A stretch of 64,000 nucleotides of DNA from Petrosia ficiformis. Taxonomy: Eukaryota > Porifera > Demospongiae > Haplosclerida > Petrosiidae. Of the stretch, positions 47,065 to 60,302 are shown one piece after another. The position numbers and the translations under genes are program-made. The DNA lies in NCBI GenBank assembly GCA_947044365.1, contig OX345636.1:40962191-41026190 (forward strand). Direction: 5' to 3'. The first letter of the stretch is position 1. Every line of letters starts with the position of its first letter. The notes under the pieces were generated by a model. The model ran no database searches and was not told the origin of the DNA. It worked only from the letters and a program-made list of their open reading frames with translations.

Positions 47065-49818
47065 CTAATGAGACTGTTGTATAGAACGTACAAGCTCAAA
47101 ATGATTCGGGGGATGATTAATGTACACAGACATTTGTTGGATATCATCATTCAAAGTTCTGTCTGCATAATGATGGGAATATCTACGCCAATTAAGATCA
47201 TCAGTGTTATATATGAAAACACAAGTTTGTATTTTGTAATAGATGGGCTAAAGTAAACATCTCTATGACTGTGCCCCAAATGTGAGGTTGGTCCATACCC
47301 TTATCTTGTATATAATCCTGAAAATTAGAATATTGAGGAGGTATATGATGACCTAATAAGAAATCGGCAATATCTATCATGAGGTTAACAATAGCTGTAC
47401 GTACTGCCATATGTTGCTCTTCAGAACCTGTTAAGATGTATGAAAAGCAACGAAATAGACAATTACCATCCCCTCTTATATATTTAATATGGTTTGGAGG
47501 TCTTTGATCTACATTTGGACCACCAGGTCTAAGTCTGTTTGATATCACATACTGAATACCAAGATTGGTACATGCATTACGCTGCCATTGCTCATCGACT
47601 TCATAGAATTTAAATGGCCACACCCGTCCATCTCTGGGGTTATAGTCATTACGATTATGTGACAATGACCTTTTAGCTGGCTTGTAACTATCTACATTAG
47701 TATCCAAAGGCCTTTTCTTTTGTTTAGGTTTTGTATTTCTAGGTAAAATCTTGCTATAGGTTTTTGACCTCTTGGGCTCATGCTGATCATTTATACTAGT
47801 AAGATTACGTTTTCTGTTTGTCTTAGATTGAGGTGGTAATGAATAAAATGGTAGTTGTGTACATGTGTGTATCAATTGTTTCTTTAAGAGAGCTAATGTT
47901 AACCATGATAGATTTAGGATGAAATACAACCAGGTGTAACCCTGAAAGTGATCTTATTCTAGATAATGCTACATAAGCCATACCATCACTAAATACATTC
48001 TCAGAGAGATCTATAATCGCACAATCTAGTGACAATCCCTGGCATTTATGAATAGTTATAGCATATGCTAGAATTAGGTGAAATTTTTTTTTATACACGT
48101 AATAGTTTTTCATAACTATGAATTTGCTCTTGACCAAATAATTTCGTATATTGTAAGGCTGAGTAATATGGTCAAACTGAACAGTTACATATTGTGATGT
48201 AATACACATAACAGTACCCATAGCACCATTAACTAATTCTGATTTTGTGTCTAAATTATTGCGCAACATGACTCGTGCACCAACAGCCAATGAAAGCTTT
48301 GCTTCCAGTCCCGCTGTCTTGTTACCATCACTGCTTTTCATTTATGTATACTGATATAGTCTCATCCACTTCATCAGCACATACTAGTTCATGTATTTTG
48401 TAAGTAAGAGAGTTAAGCATTTCCATGTTGAAGTCATGACATGCTTTTCTTGTGGGAAAAAGACACACTGGACTTTGACCACTTTCCTGAAGGTCATTAA
48501 ATGGTTCTGATAAGCACATTGTAATTACTCTCTTATTAAGGATTAAAATAGTTTCATCAGTGGGAAAACCAAATCTAACACTCTGCAACATTGAAGAACT
48601 CGTTGTCCTTTTTCTGACGCTCATTAATAGTGAGTTCATCATAAATGACAGAATCCCTCCAAATATTAACCGAGGCTGAATATCCCAGTTTGTACAATAG
48701 TGTTTTGTTAGTAATCCTCTCAAAGACTGGATTACCATTGACTGGTTTAAGTTGAAGATCACCTACAAATATCATATTTCTTGAACCAAACCTGTCATTG
48801 CCACCAAAGAGTTCATCTAGTCTCAAATGAATGTATGCCAAGTTTAGACTAGATACCATAGAAACTTCATCTTTAATAATTATTTTAACATTACGAAGTG
48901 AAGTTTTCATAATTATTTCTGAGACGTTTTTGGTAGTGACCAATAGCCAGCTGTTTTACTGTCGTGTTCAATAGGTAGTTGAAACAGTCTATGAATGGTA
49001 ATATATACCACCTACATTAAAAGCAACGAAACCAGTGGGCGCGGCTATAGCACATTTTATGTCATTTGATGGCAAAATGGTATTTACTAAGACTTTATTG
49101 TCTGAATTAGAAATGATTTACCAGTACCACCTACTACTGACAAACATTTGTAATGGTTTAAACTTGCACTGGCATTCATTATCTTTGTGTTGCTTTTGAT
49201 GAAAGAGATGATACTTCATTTTATCAGAATAACGCCTCTGATCATCGTTCAACATAGTGATTCTATCTTCTAAAATTAAAGTAGTACTATTAGCATTAAT
49301 TTCAACCACCTCTTTCATAGCTGTTTTAGCTTCACCCAATAACTGTGGATCATCATCTTTGTTTACATTCGCGCTTCTATGCAATCAGCTTGTCTAGCCT
49401 CATTGACCTTTTTAATGTTTGACTGAGCTTTTAACATTTTCAGCAATTTATCATGGTACCTAGTGCAGTCAACATTAGTGGGTAAGAGGCAATTAAAAGC
49501 TTCTTGTGCTGTTTCTTTCAACATAAGCAAACTACTCTCATCTCTCAAAGGAACAAAGAGAAGTAAGAGAGAATAGTAGTAATATTCTGTTTCATTGTCC
49601 TTTTCAGGATCAAAGAGTTTATAGTTTGGAAGTTGAGGTTTGGTGATTTTGCTGTACTTCCTATCTCCATTGTCATTTTTACTATACCACTCATGATTAG
49701 CATGTATGTTAGCATCATCGCAAGGATCACAAGATGACAAATCACTAAATTCTCTCTTCTTTCCTGCCATTATAAGTGTCAAAGACAAATAATTATACCA
49801 TTGTGTGACTAAAACCAC
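47065..49818 (-). pseudogene. Helentron Pif1 helicase with OTU domain, second copy
   Basis: All frames and frame breaks are identical to 17216-19969, including the break at Walker A (about 49114-49134). Element decay therefore precedes the duplication, or the tract was homogenised afterwards. Confidence 0.9.
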
Positions 49819-50499
49819 ACCTTTCTGGATATTAATCGACTATAGTGTAGTGCGAGCGAGGCAGTCTGCACATACGTATTCCTAGTTATAATTATAATTA
49901 TATATATGTCCCATCATGGTTTATAATCACTGAGCCTGAGGGGAAGGTGATTATAAGCCTGATATTGCTCAAGTGGGCATGACTCATGACTCATATATGT
50001 AACGCTAATAGGTCCTATATACAAAATATAGGACTAGAGTTTTGTGTCCGATTGTCATATATTCAGTATATAGGACTATTAGCAAACTATATTGTATCAT
50101 GATGACACATCTCCTGCATAGTATACACTGAGTGGTCAGACAGGTCTCTATTAAAAAATATAGACCTCTTAGGTCTATATGCCTGTTTCTTAAACGTTTA
50201 GTTTAGTTTATAGCTAAAAGTATTTTAGGCTTACTAAAAGTGCCATTAATAATAGTTATAGTTAACTAATACATATATAGTGTTGTTTAGTTAACTATAA
50301 TTATATATATATATAAATATAGTGTGTATAAGGAAGGTGTTTGCCATGATTAAGTTTGTCTATGCATGTTTCTATGAGATATAAATCATACACCTCCATT
50401 CTCTTATCCTGCTTTATCACACCCTCACAGTACCAACTGTTAGTACTGTGACTATCTTCTGTAATGACAGTAAATGTTATTTTGTGTATATATACTTAC
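49819..50499. other. AT-rich spacer with hairpin MITE, second copy
   Basis: Counterpart of 19970-20650. Hairpin arms at 50004-50022 and 50066-50083. Confidence 0.5.
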
Positions 50500-50845
50500 A
50501 TGTTCAATCGACTTCATAATTAATTGTATCAACATCTCATTCTCTCCTAACAAATCCAACAGCATCACCCGTTGCATCCTCTCTGTATTTTTTATTAAGC
50601 AATCACAGTCCGGGAAACTAGGCAGCAATATGTCCACGAGTCTAAATAGAGAGATTATAATACATGCGTGTGTGTGTGTGTTAGGGATCACAAACTCACT
50701 CATCCTTTGTCATATTTTGTGGTAATTCTACATGTTTCAAATAGTGATGCCACATATTTTTATGTCTCTTGGGAGTTGTATGGGTTACTAAAGACTGAGG
50801 TGTACTCATTACTACACGTAAAAGATGATTGTAGTAACAAACTAG
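50500..50845 (-). CDS. Two spliced exons of an unknown host gene, second copy
   Basis: Exons 50845-50700 and 50641-50500, identical to 20996-20651 with the same borders and phases. No family is recognised. Confidence 0.55.
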
Positions 50846-50851
50846 CTTGAG

Positions 50852-51070
50852 GAAGGACAGAGAGAGAGAGAGAGAGACAGAGAGAGAGAGACAGAGAGAG
50901 AGAGTGATTATGATACGCATGCATGAGACAATTGGAAAACTGAGGATTCTATACAGTAACTATAACACACAAGGAACTAACCAAAATCTCCAGAGACCGG
51001 TACAAGACTATCTTGTGAAATCAAACTGAGGAAGGACTGTTCCAAAGTAAGAGACGGCGGCAAATGTTTG

Positions 51071-51104
<34 letters not shown>

Positions 51105-51249
51105 ATGATACGCATGCATGAGACAATTGGAAAACTGAGGATTTTATACAGTAACTATAACACACAAGGAACTAACCAAAAACCAAAACCTTCAGAGAGA
51201 CCGGTAGACTGTGGTAGTACCTTGAGACACTCAGAAACTTGACAGAGTT
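50852..51249. repeat. GA microsatellites and duplicated unit, second copy
   Basis: Identical by eye to 21003-21400. Confidence 0.75.
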
Positions 51250-51890
51250 ATACGACGGCGACGCATGGTTATTCTAAACCACGTACACCTCTTTATATAT
51301 CAACGGGGGTATGATCATGTGAGTAATTGACCAATGTACACAGCTCTATCACACCCATTTTAATTAATAATAATTATTGTGCTACAGCCTTATTTATTAT
51401 AAGGGCAACTGTGGACAATCTGAGGTATATGTATACTAATCAGATTGTTTCGACCTATTGGGTCTCATCAGCACAGTGTATCCCAAATTCACAATACATT
51501 GTGCAGAATGTTATATAATAATTATTATGAAAAGTTTCTATGTAGTACCATGTCTAGTACCTCCAGAGGTACTGGTAATAGACACTACTAGAGCTTTCAC
51601 AATCGGACTGAAAAACCGAAATACTTACTATATGTTTCAGATGAGTCAGAAGATATATAACTTTACCATTTCTAGTACAGTCAGCACCTCCAGAATCAAA
51701 GTAGAATGTGCTTTAGTAAATGCAAGTAAATAACATATATAGTAACATATACATATGTGACAGTTCTTTTCATTATATATATAATTAGTTGAATATTCAA
51801 CTAATTAATTTCATACCTACATACGTACATACATACATACATACCTACATACATATATGTATCTCTAATACATGCATACATGCAGCAAAA

Positions 51891-51891
<1 letters not shown>

Positions 51892-51971
<80 letters not shown>
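51892..51971. repeat. CA microsatellite, second copy
   Basis: Eighty bases, the same length as copy 1. That is unexpected for such an unstable repeat if the copies were old. Confidence 0.95.
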
Positions 51972-51973
<2 letters not shown>

Positions 51974-52589
51974 TTCCTGTGGCTATGAGATTAAGTCAAA
52001 ACATGTTGACCTTAAATTAAATGTCAGAGAACCTAACCTGGGCCTGCCTGCCTGCCTAATTTGTAAGTAGGAGGTACACTTGATAATCAGAAATATATAC
52101 CATCACATTATAATACATATTATTTTACAATTCTATACTAATATTATAATAATATATTTAATGTCATGAGCTTTTGACCCTCACATAACTATGATTACAC
52201 TGTTAAAAATCAGGCTATGAACACTGATCATAAATAGCCCAATTAAGACTGCATTTATATATAGTAGTTACTAATAGCAAAATGGCTCAACAGTTATTAT
52301 TTGCACATCAGGTGACATTGAGCCAATGACATTTAGTGATGTTTTAAACTACATAATGGTTATGTGTGAAGCTTTAACTAGAAATGTCATGCTTTTATAA
52401 CATTCTTTATAATGTGAAGAATGTTATGACACAAAATAACAATGCTATCCAGCAGGTACATGTACCAGAAATTGCTATCTACATGTACATCTCTGATATT
52501 TCCTCATAAGCAGCAAATAATTACAAAAAGTAACATAAATGGGGCTGAGGTTACCCACTATTTATCTCAACCATGCATGTCAGATGACA

Positions 52590-52786
52590 CTAATGACGTC
52601 TAATGTTCTAACATTTTGGAAGGATAACAAAGAAAAGTATCCTGCATTTGCCAGGCTTTCATCACTCTAGCCATTCCAGCATCGTCAGCACCAGCAGAAA
52701 GGATTTTCAGCCTTTCCGAAAACATATTTAGACTGGAGCGTTGTTCTTTAAGTGATGCTCTTTTTCAGAACTTAAATGTTGATTAG
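52590..52786 (+). pseudogene. hAT dimerisation-domain fragment, second copy
   Basis: Identical to 22741-22937, including the frameshift. Confidence 0.85.
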
Positions 52787-55700
52787 GTGTAATACTACAT
52801 ATAGTTATACATGTAGTTAGTATTTAGTAATTCAATTAAAAACAATGTGTAAATGTGAGTTGAAGTTATGTATTTGTTCTCACTCAAGCACGAAATTATT
52901 GTATTCTATGGTTGTAATGGGACTATCCTTATATGAAGTGACAACCCGAGTAGTAGCCTCTGAGTCTGACTCTATTGTTCACATGCAGAGTGCCCCCCCA
53001 AATAATAAAGTGACAAAAATTACCACCCTAAAAGACTCGGAATGAAATGGAATATATGTGCAAAGTTAAGTGAAATTTAGAGTAAAGGTTTACCTAAGGA
53101 AATTGTAAACCTACACATACCATATACATGTACATGAAAATATTATCGACACGGTTTTTTAATTGACGGTTTGGTGATTTTAGATTCAAACTATCAAATT
53201 AAAAATCACCAATTAATTCACGAATGAACAATCCAAACGTTTTCTTTTGTAACTTCTACATTTTACACAACACAGACATTTAACTTACATAGACAGAGGA
53301 CCTTCTAAAAATGTCATAGATATTAAAATGTTAGTTGGAGGAAAGAGTGTTTGAAAGTGCAACTGTTGATATGCATGACATGATGTCTATGTAAAATTAA
53401 CTACTCCAAGAACAGCCAATATTTATTATCATCACCTATCCTAGATCAAACATGAGAAAGTCCAGCTGATATATAACATAATATAATATATTATTATATT
53501 ATACTACATGTATATTACATATTGTATAACACACCCAGAGGTGAAGACTATCCTTACAAGGTGGGGCACTCATAGTTTACAGCTAGAAATTAGAATCCCA
53601 ATAGCAAAATCATAAGGTGTACATAGGCTGTGGCAAAACAAACCACTTTACCACAAGCTTTTAGCACACATGTAAATATTGGCTTCCTAGGAAATAGAAT
53701 ATCAAAATAATTAATTGGTTATTTTCCCTTTGCATATATAGCACAAACAAACAAACAAACAAAAATAAAGGCAATTAAAAAAATTCCCAATAATCTACAC
53801 TATACAAAACAAGTATAAAAGTTTCAAATTGATACAAAAAAGAAAGTAATGACAATCTGATTATTATGGGAATCAAGTTAAATATGCATATAAAATTAAT
53901 AAATAAGGTTATACACACACATGGTTACAATACAGGAAATATGCCAGGTTTGTCTACTATGTTTTGCCTGCTCCAAATTTTTGCAATAATTCCACATTCG
54001 CCTACAAATACCGTATATTTAAAACTTTTGATTTTTGACATAAGGAATTTTATATTAACACATTGTGTACAAACCCATTCCATGTATGGAGCATAATGGA
54101 AAACCTGACAGTATTTAGCACTTGAGGTGCATATCACAAAGATTTTCCTAATGTATGGAAGAGGCATTGTTTAGATACTGTATATTAAGTACCAATGATA
54201 TTCCTATAGTTTCTGCACACATTTTACTTGATGGCTAAAATTTACATGCCAATATGCCCACATTTTCAAAAAAAACTAATAACTTTTCCAAGGGGGGCAA
54301 ATGTCACCCTCCCCCCCTAAAAGAAACCCTGCACGTACATGTACATGTATATACATCAGTATTTATGATATGCTCATACGGTGCACCATTGGCCCAAAGA
54401 GCTTCTTATTTAGCACTGCACAGTTCTCTCTTTGGGCAAGTGGCACAGTTAATTATGGTTATATTGTCAGTAACAGCATTAACTTTTTGTTAATTGGCTC
54501 AAGATGTATTCCCAATGGTTGACCCACTAACCGTTATTGAGCCAATCTGACCCATGCTTTAAAACATATAAAAAACTGTGATACATGTACATGTACATAA
54601 ATACATGTACCTGCATATATACACATACACATATATACACACATACACATACACATACACATACACATATATACACAAAAACACACACACACACACATAC
54701 ACACACACCTGTCTAAGTAGTTTCCATATTTTGACCATTATATCTGTAAATGATCTTTACTAGGATATGGGGTAGTGACTTTCTGTCTATTGGTGTAGGA
54801 GGTCCCCAACTCTGAAATATCATCAAGAAAAGAAAAGATGTCACTTTGTCACACTCGTCTAGATATATTTATCCATTCAGTATCTACCTATATGTACAGT
54901 ACATGTGTATGTAATTATGAATATACATGTACATATAGTGCTGCATACTCACTTCAGTATTCAAGACATGCATGTTAGTGTTGCTTTAGGGTGAGAAAAA
55001 TTACTACTGCTATCATTACCAGTCATGTTAGCCAGCAGATAAATCTGCTGTTCCCACCGAGCACCGCGAGGAGGTATGACATGGATTTTGCTCGGCACGC
55101 ACAGACACAAACACAGACACATAGACACAGACACACAAACACAGACACACAAACACAGACACATAAACACAGACACACAGACACACAGACACACAAACAC
55201 AAACACAGACACAATTACATAATTACATATAAGTACTAGCAGGAGCCCATGAAAAAACCATAGGGATTTTTCATGGGCTCCTGGTTACTAGTATTGATTT
55301 AGCTAAACCCGTTTCAGTAGCTGTTTATTTTCTAAGCCATTGTGGCTGCTTATTATCTAAGTCATTGTGGCTGCTTATTCCATGGTGGCTGATTATTATT
55401 TTTCTAAGCCATGTTGCTGGTTTTTATTTTTCTAAGCCATAGTGGCTGGTCTAATGTTTAATGAAGCCATTGTGGCTGTTTGTTTGTTTGTTGTGTGTGC
55501 TATTGCTAGCATGCTAAGCTTTCATGTACATTGTAAATTTTGAGTCCTGAAAGAGCAACCATTGTTTCTCTTTGATATCAAGTTTAGTATGCTTCTTGTA
55601 CAAAATGACTAAATAATGAGCTAAGCTTGAATCATAAATCTGATATTCCCTGAGCCAATCACATATACACAATGTATAATGAGTATTAACTTACTACTGT

Positions 55701-56333
55701 TAGTAGATGGCTGCCTTTGAATTGTTCATTGTTCCAGTAGTAGATAAATCAGTTTCAGCTACATGTATAAATAGAAAATATATACAAGTACAGGTACATG
55801 TGCATACTCTTACCAATAATAATGTAAATATACATGTAGTATACATGTATGTCAATAAAATGTCGCCATACAGTAACAGTAATTACCTTAGTCCTACTAT
55901 CAGTAATTACTTTCAAAACTACTGTAGTAAACTAATGACTAATTAATGGTGACCTTCTATTGACATACAGTGTAGAATCAAGGTACAGTACATACATGTA
56001 CCCAAAAAAAACCTGTTCCAGGCGCAAGAATGCTATAAAAACATTGCAAAACAGGTTCACAATATTTATTTTTAACTACTAAAATTTTATAATTGTCATT
56101 ATTTGAGTATTTAACTACAATGAAATTTTGATGAAAACACCATTCAGTAAATTGAACAGATATATGGATCAAAATATTTAATTCGGATGTTAATAATGAA
56201 AATAGATAATCCGGATATCTGTTACAGCACTAATACATGTATATACTAGATTATACTGTAACTAAATAACTTACACATGTATACATGTATACTATAGTAT
56301 ATATCATAAGGTTAAATACATGATTGTACAGTA
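52787..56333. other. Repeat-rich stretch, second copy
   Basis: Counterpart of 22938-26471. The hairpin at 55240-55256 and 55267-55283 is perfect here. CAGACACA repeats at 55095-55214 are longer than in copy 1. Substitutions reappear from about 54210 on. Confidence 0.5.
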
Positions 56334-56367
56334 ACTCAATAACTTATACATGTATAAGTTATTGAGT
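56334..56367. repeat. Perfect 34-base palindrome, second copy
   Basis: Identical to 26472-26505. Confidence 0.95.
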
Positions 56368-56531
56368 CACAGTAAGTACATGTATATAAGGTTAAATACC
56401 TGTAACTCAATAACTTATACATGTATATATAGAAGTATCTTGAGGCTGAGCTCCCATGTACATGTACATGCATGCATGAATTATTGTCAACACACATGTA
56501 AATAATACATGCAGTTACATGTATTACATAC

Positions 56532-56562
56532 CACTAATTCTTCTTTTCTTTCGTCCAGCCAT
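56532..56562 (-). CDS. Candidate first exon, second copy
   Basis: Same MAGRKKRRIS start and GTATGT donor as at 26670-26700. Confidence 0.35.
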
Positions 56563-56701
56563 TGAACTTCATCAATTTCTAGTAACTACAATGTAAATGA
56601 ATAAAACAAATGTACATGTATCATAAGGTCATTCACGTTCATCTTGACCTCAGGAAAATGTACTATATTTATGGCTATACACTACATGACACTAGTGTTA
56701 T

Positions 56702-57610
56702 TTTAGTTTGGCAATAATTACCACTTTTAGTCTTGGTCTTTTTCTGATCAAGTTACCAATAAACCCAGAATAACATGACAAAATTTCCAAAGTGTTTCAG
56801 GCATGATAAAGTCAGCCATGATTACTGAATGCTGGACACCATAAAGCAATCATAGGGATACTTTTTTCTCTATATAGTATATACACTTGTTTAATTGGCA
56901 GTTTGGTGGTTTTGGATCAAATTCAAAATTACCAATTAATTCACGAATGTACATACCAAATATTTTCCTTCATAACTTTTATATTTTACACAACACAAAC
57001 TTTTAACTTACTAGACAGAGGACCTTCTAACAATGTTATAGATACCAAAATCATGGATTGTTAATGGGAGGAAAGCAGCAAGGCGAGTGTTTGAAAGTGC
57101 ATTGGCCAGTACCAACACCCACACTTAGCGTCTTTGTAAGTTGGATTGCTTATAACTTTTGGATTTTTGCGCAAACTTAAAGCACATTTAGTAGACTGTC
57201 TTGCGTAGAAAACTAGAAATGTGGTTGAAAAATATCAAAGGGCTTCAAAAATGCTACTGATGACATCCATGGTTAATTCTCAAAATTTTATTAATGTGGT
57301 GGATGAATAAATTTAAAGTCCACCTCCATTCCTCTTCTAGGTTGAGATTATCCTTACAAGTGTGTGAATAGCAATATCAACAGCTGACACTTAGCCCCAT
57401 AGCAATATCTTAAGTACACCCAGAGGCTAACCTGGATATCTGTAAGTCAACCTAAGGTCTTCTTGTTGTATTGGTTACATTAATGTAAGTATCACCCTTT
57501 GACACAAACAGAGCTGGATTGGAATCATTTGGAAACTATGAGAAAAACAAAAAATAATATACTAATTGATGGAACAAACAAGACATAAAGTATTCCAATG
57601 ATTGTCCCAC

Positions 57611-57668
<58 letters not shown>

Positions 57669-58157
57669 AACTAAGGTCGAGATTTCACTACACTGAGTAC
57701 ACTCCCAGATTAGTTGCCTCGTACTAAGGTGCTCAGCAATTATACTGAGCCAATTCATCATAAAAACTGCTCACACAATATTGTTAACATGCATGCATAC
57801 ATAACATACATACATAACATGCATACACAACATACACAACATAACACAACATACATAACATACATACATATACATACTATGTACATTTCTGAGAAATAAG
57901 ATTGATATACATACAAAAAAAGACCATGCAATACTTCCCATATATCAATCATACTTCTTACAAATGTAGTATCTGGACACACAAATTCTGTGTGTGTGTC
58001 AGTAAAGTTTGCACATGCACATGCAATGTTTTCTGGCTCTCTTTTATCCCTCATCCATCCTGTACCGCTGTGGTTACAAGATTAAGTAAACACTTGAAAA
58101 GACCTCATGTTGACCTTACATAAATTAGTCTGCAGAACCACATGTTAACCCTAATGT
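56702..58157. other. Repeat-rich stretch, second copy
   Basis: Counterpart of 27748-29200, with a TA run at 57615-57665. No confident gene. It ends at the deletion point of the 1434-base segment. Confidence 0.5.
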
Positions 58158-59158
58158 ACAAAGAGCTGTAAGCACTTATGTAGGGTTATATGGAAGTGGT
58201 TTGTTTAATTTTGGGTCCTAAGTTAGCTTCCCAACCTTGTTTGCTTGCTTTTTGGGTTTTGACATCCCTACATCTTCTTTCATTTTTATTGAAAATGTTT
58301 TTTATTATTCTTGTTTTCATTGATTTTTTTCTAAACGATGTGAATGTTTTTTTAGATTGCAGAAATACTATATATCATTATGAAATCATGCAATCAAAAA
58401 TGCATTAAAATTTGTTCATCAATGAAGGTCAGTCTTTTGTTTATGTATTGATTATCATTCTCTTTCACTTACAGATGATGTATATTCTCTATTCACTTAC
58501 ATCACTGTCTGCAGTCCTACAAGAAGTAGTGTCAGTCACTGTGTCAACCATTCAGTATTCCAATGCTTATCATAGTATACAATATTATTATACAATTGCT
58601 TTAATATTAATAATTATTATATTCATTATTAGTATTTGCTCACAAACTCACAAATGTTATTACAATGCCAAACACTTCCACCTTTTCAGCTTCCATGTTA
58701 AGAGTATACAAATGCGCATGCGTAATTAAATTCCACTTAGGAAAATGGCGTCCAATTCCAGATCAAATCTTTGTAGTCGTTGAGACTGTCTTCTTTCATA
58801 GTATCTGAAGATATCATCTCGATACTTTACGACCAGAATTTTACTATAAATGCGACGGGAATGGTGCTAGAATCATCGTGATAGGTCAACAAACAAAAAA
58901 ATGATTTGTCTGGAAAATAATATGATGAAGATTTTGCCAGTTTTGCCACTCGCCGGTTCTCTACCTTAACAATAATCTTCGGCCATCTAGAAGGTATTGG
59001 TAGTCATAAAAACACTAGATATAAACAGGCATGTGTGTATAGAAACTTATGTGTATATATTACCAGAGATTTCAGCTCATCACTTGCAATTGAAATGCAT
59101 GGGCGGCCATTTTTTTTCCGTGCCATCCCTACATAGAGAGTACTACCGTACTCTCTGA
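58158..59158. mobile_element. Foldback element lacking its left hairpin arm
   Basis: Identical to 30635-31635, but it starts inside the hairpin loop, so only the right 38-base arm remains. Confidence 0.75.
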
Positions 59159-59463
59159 TAAGGTTAATATACTATCATAAGGTTAATGCATGATTATACT
59201 GTAACTTAATACCCTTACATGTACTATAGTGTATAGTTTAACGTCATCAGATCATTAAATACATATTACAGACATGGGGTCAATTACAATATATTACTAT
59301 TACCTCTGAGGTCAATGTAATACAGTACAAGTCAGATGCAACTTAACTACGTATACAACGCATAGTCGCGCAAGTGACACAAACATATATATATATATAT
59401 ATATATACATTAAACACCATGGAAAGCAATTATAGGGATGGCCCTACGGGCCATAAAAAAGGG

Positions 59464-59973
59464 GTTGAAAACACATGCAATTAAATGTAATTATTGAGTA
59501 TCACATACCAAATTCACATTAAGAATGATTGGAATATAGAAACTAGTAAAGATCCTTAGGTTCATTACTAAACATCCTTACGTGCCGTCACTATTAAATA
59601 CTGTCACCAGTCAAAGATACAGTGAACATTAGGGGTTGGAGACACATACAATTAAATAGAGTTATTCAGTATAATTCACCTTTAAAATGAAATCCTATTA
59701 GGGATGATTAAAACATAAAAACTAGCAAAGATCCTTGGCTTCATTATCAAAAATGCGTCGCTTTAAATACTGTGACCAGTCGAGATACAGTGAACAACAG
59801 GGCGTGGAGACACATACAATTAAATAGAGTTATTCAGTATAATGCACATTTAAAAGGAAATCCAGTTAGGGATCAATGGACATAGAAACTAGCAAAAATC
59901 TGTTTAGTTTCACTTTACGTTTAGTTTACAAATTAAAAGATCTTTAGATCTGATCACTATAGATACTAATGTC
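59464..59973. repeat. Degenerate 170-base tandem repeat, second copy
   Basis: Identical by eye to 31941-32450. Confidence 0.8.
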
Positions 59974-60223
59974 TAATGTGCTAATGCATTACACAGCTTG
60001 ATGATAACTACATTAAATATTGAGTATAATGTACCTTTAAATCAGGGTAGAATCGTGTATAACAAAGCAGCAAATTGAAGTTTCTCAACTTAGAAACTAC
60101 CATTATTCTTTCATTGTTAACATTCCATGCAACTATTCTGCAACACAGTGAAAAACAAGAGATCAGTGAAGAGAAAAACGAGTGACACAACCATTGAGGT
60201 ACATCTGCAGCTTAGCTTTTAAC

Positions 60224-60297
60224 AATTAAACTAGTGGGTGTGGCTGGGATGAGCTGTAATATATCCACGTCCCGATGATTGATCCTTAAGTCGGATC
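60224..60297. repeat. Junction sequence J, copy 3
   Basis: Same 74 bases. It continues as CGAAG and then block L. Palindrome TCGGATCCGA at 60291-60300. Confidence 0.9.
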
Positions 60298-60302
60298 CGA
60301 AG

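Larger units (their letters stand above)
32766..60223. repeat. Large tandem duplication, copy 2 (about 27.5 kb)
   Basis: Head-to-tail partner of 4898-32700. It carries the intact GT64 gene, keeps 34111-35210, has an extra foldback element at 35621-36661, and lacks the insertion at 26841-27747 and the segment 29201-30634. Confidence 0.97.
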
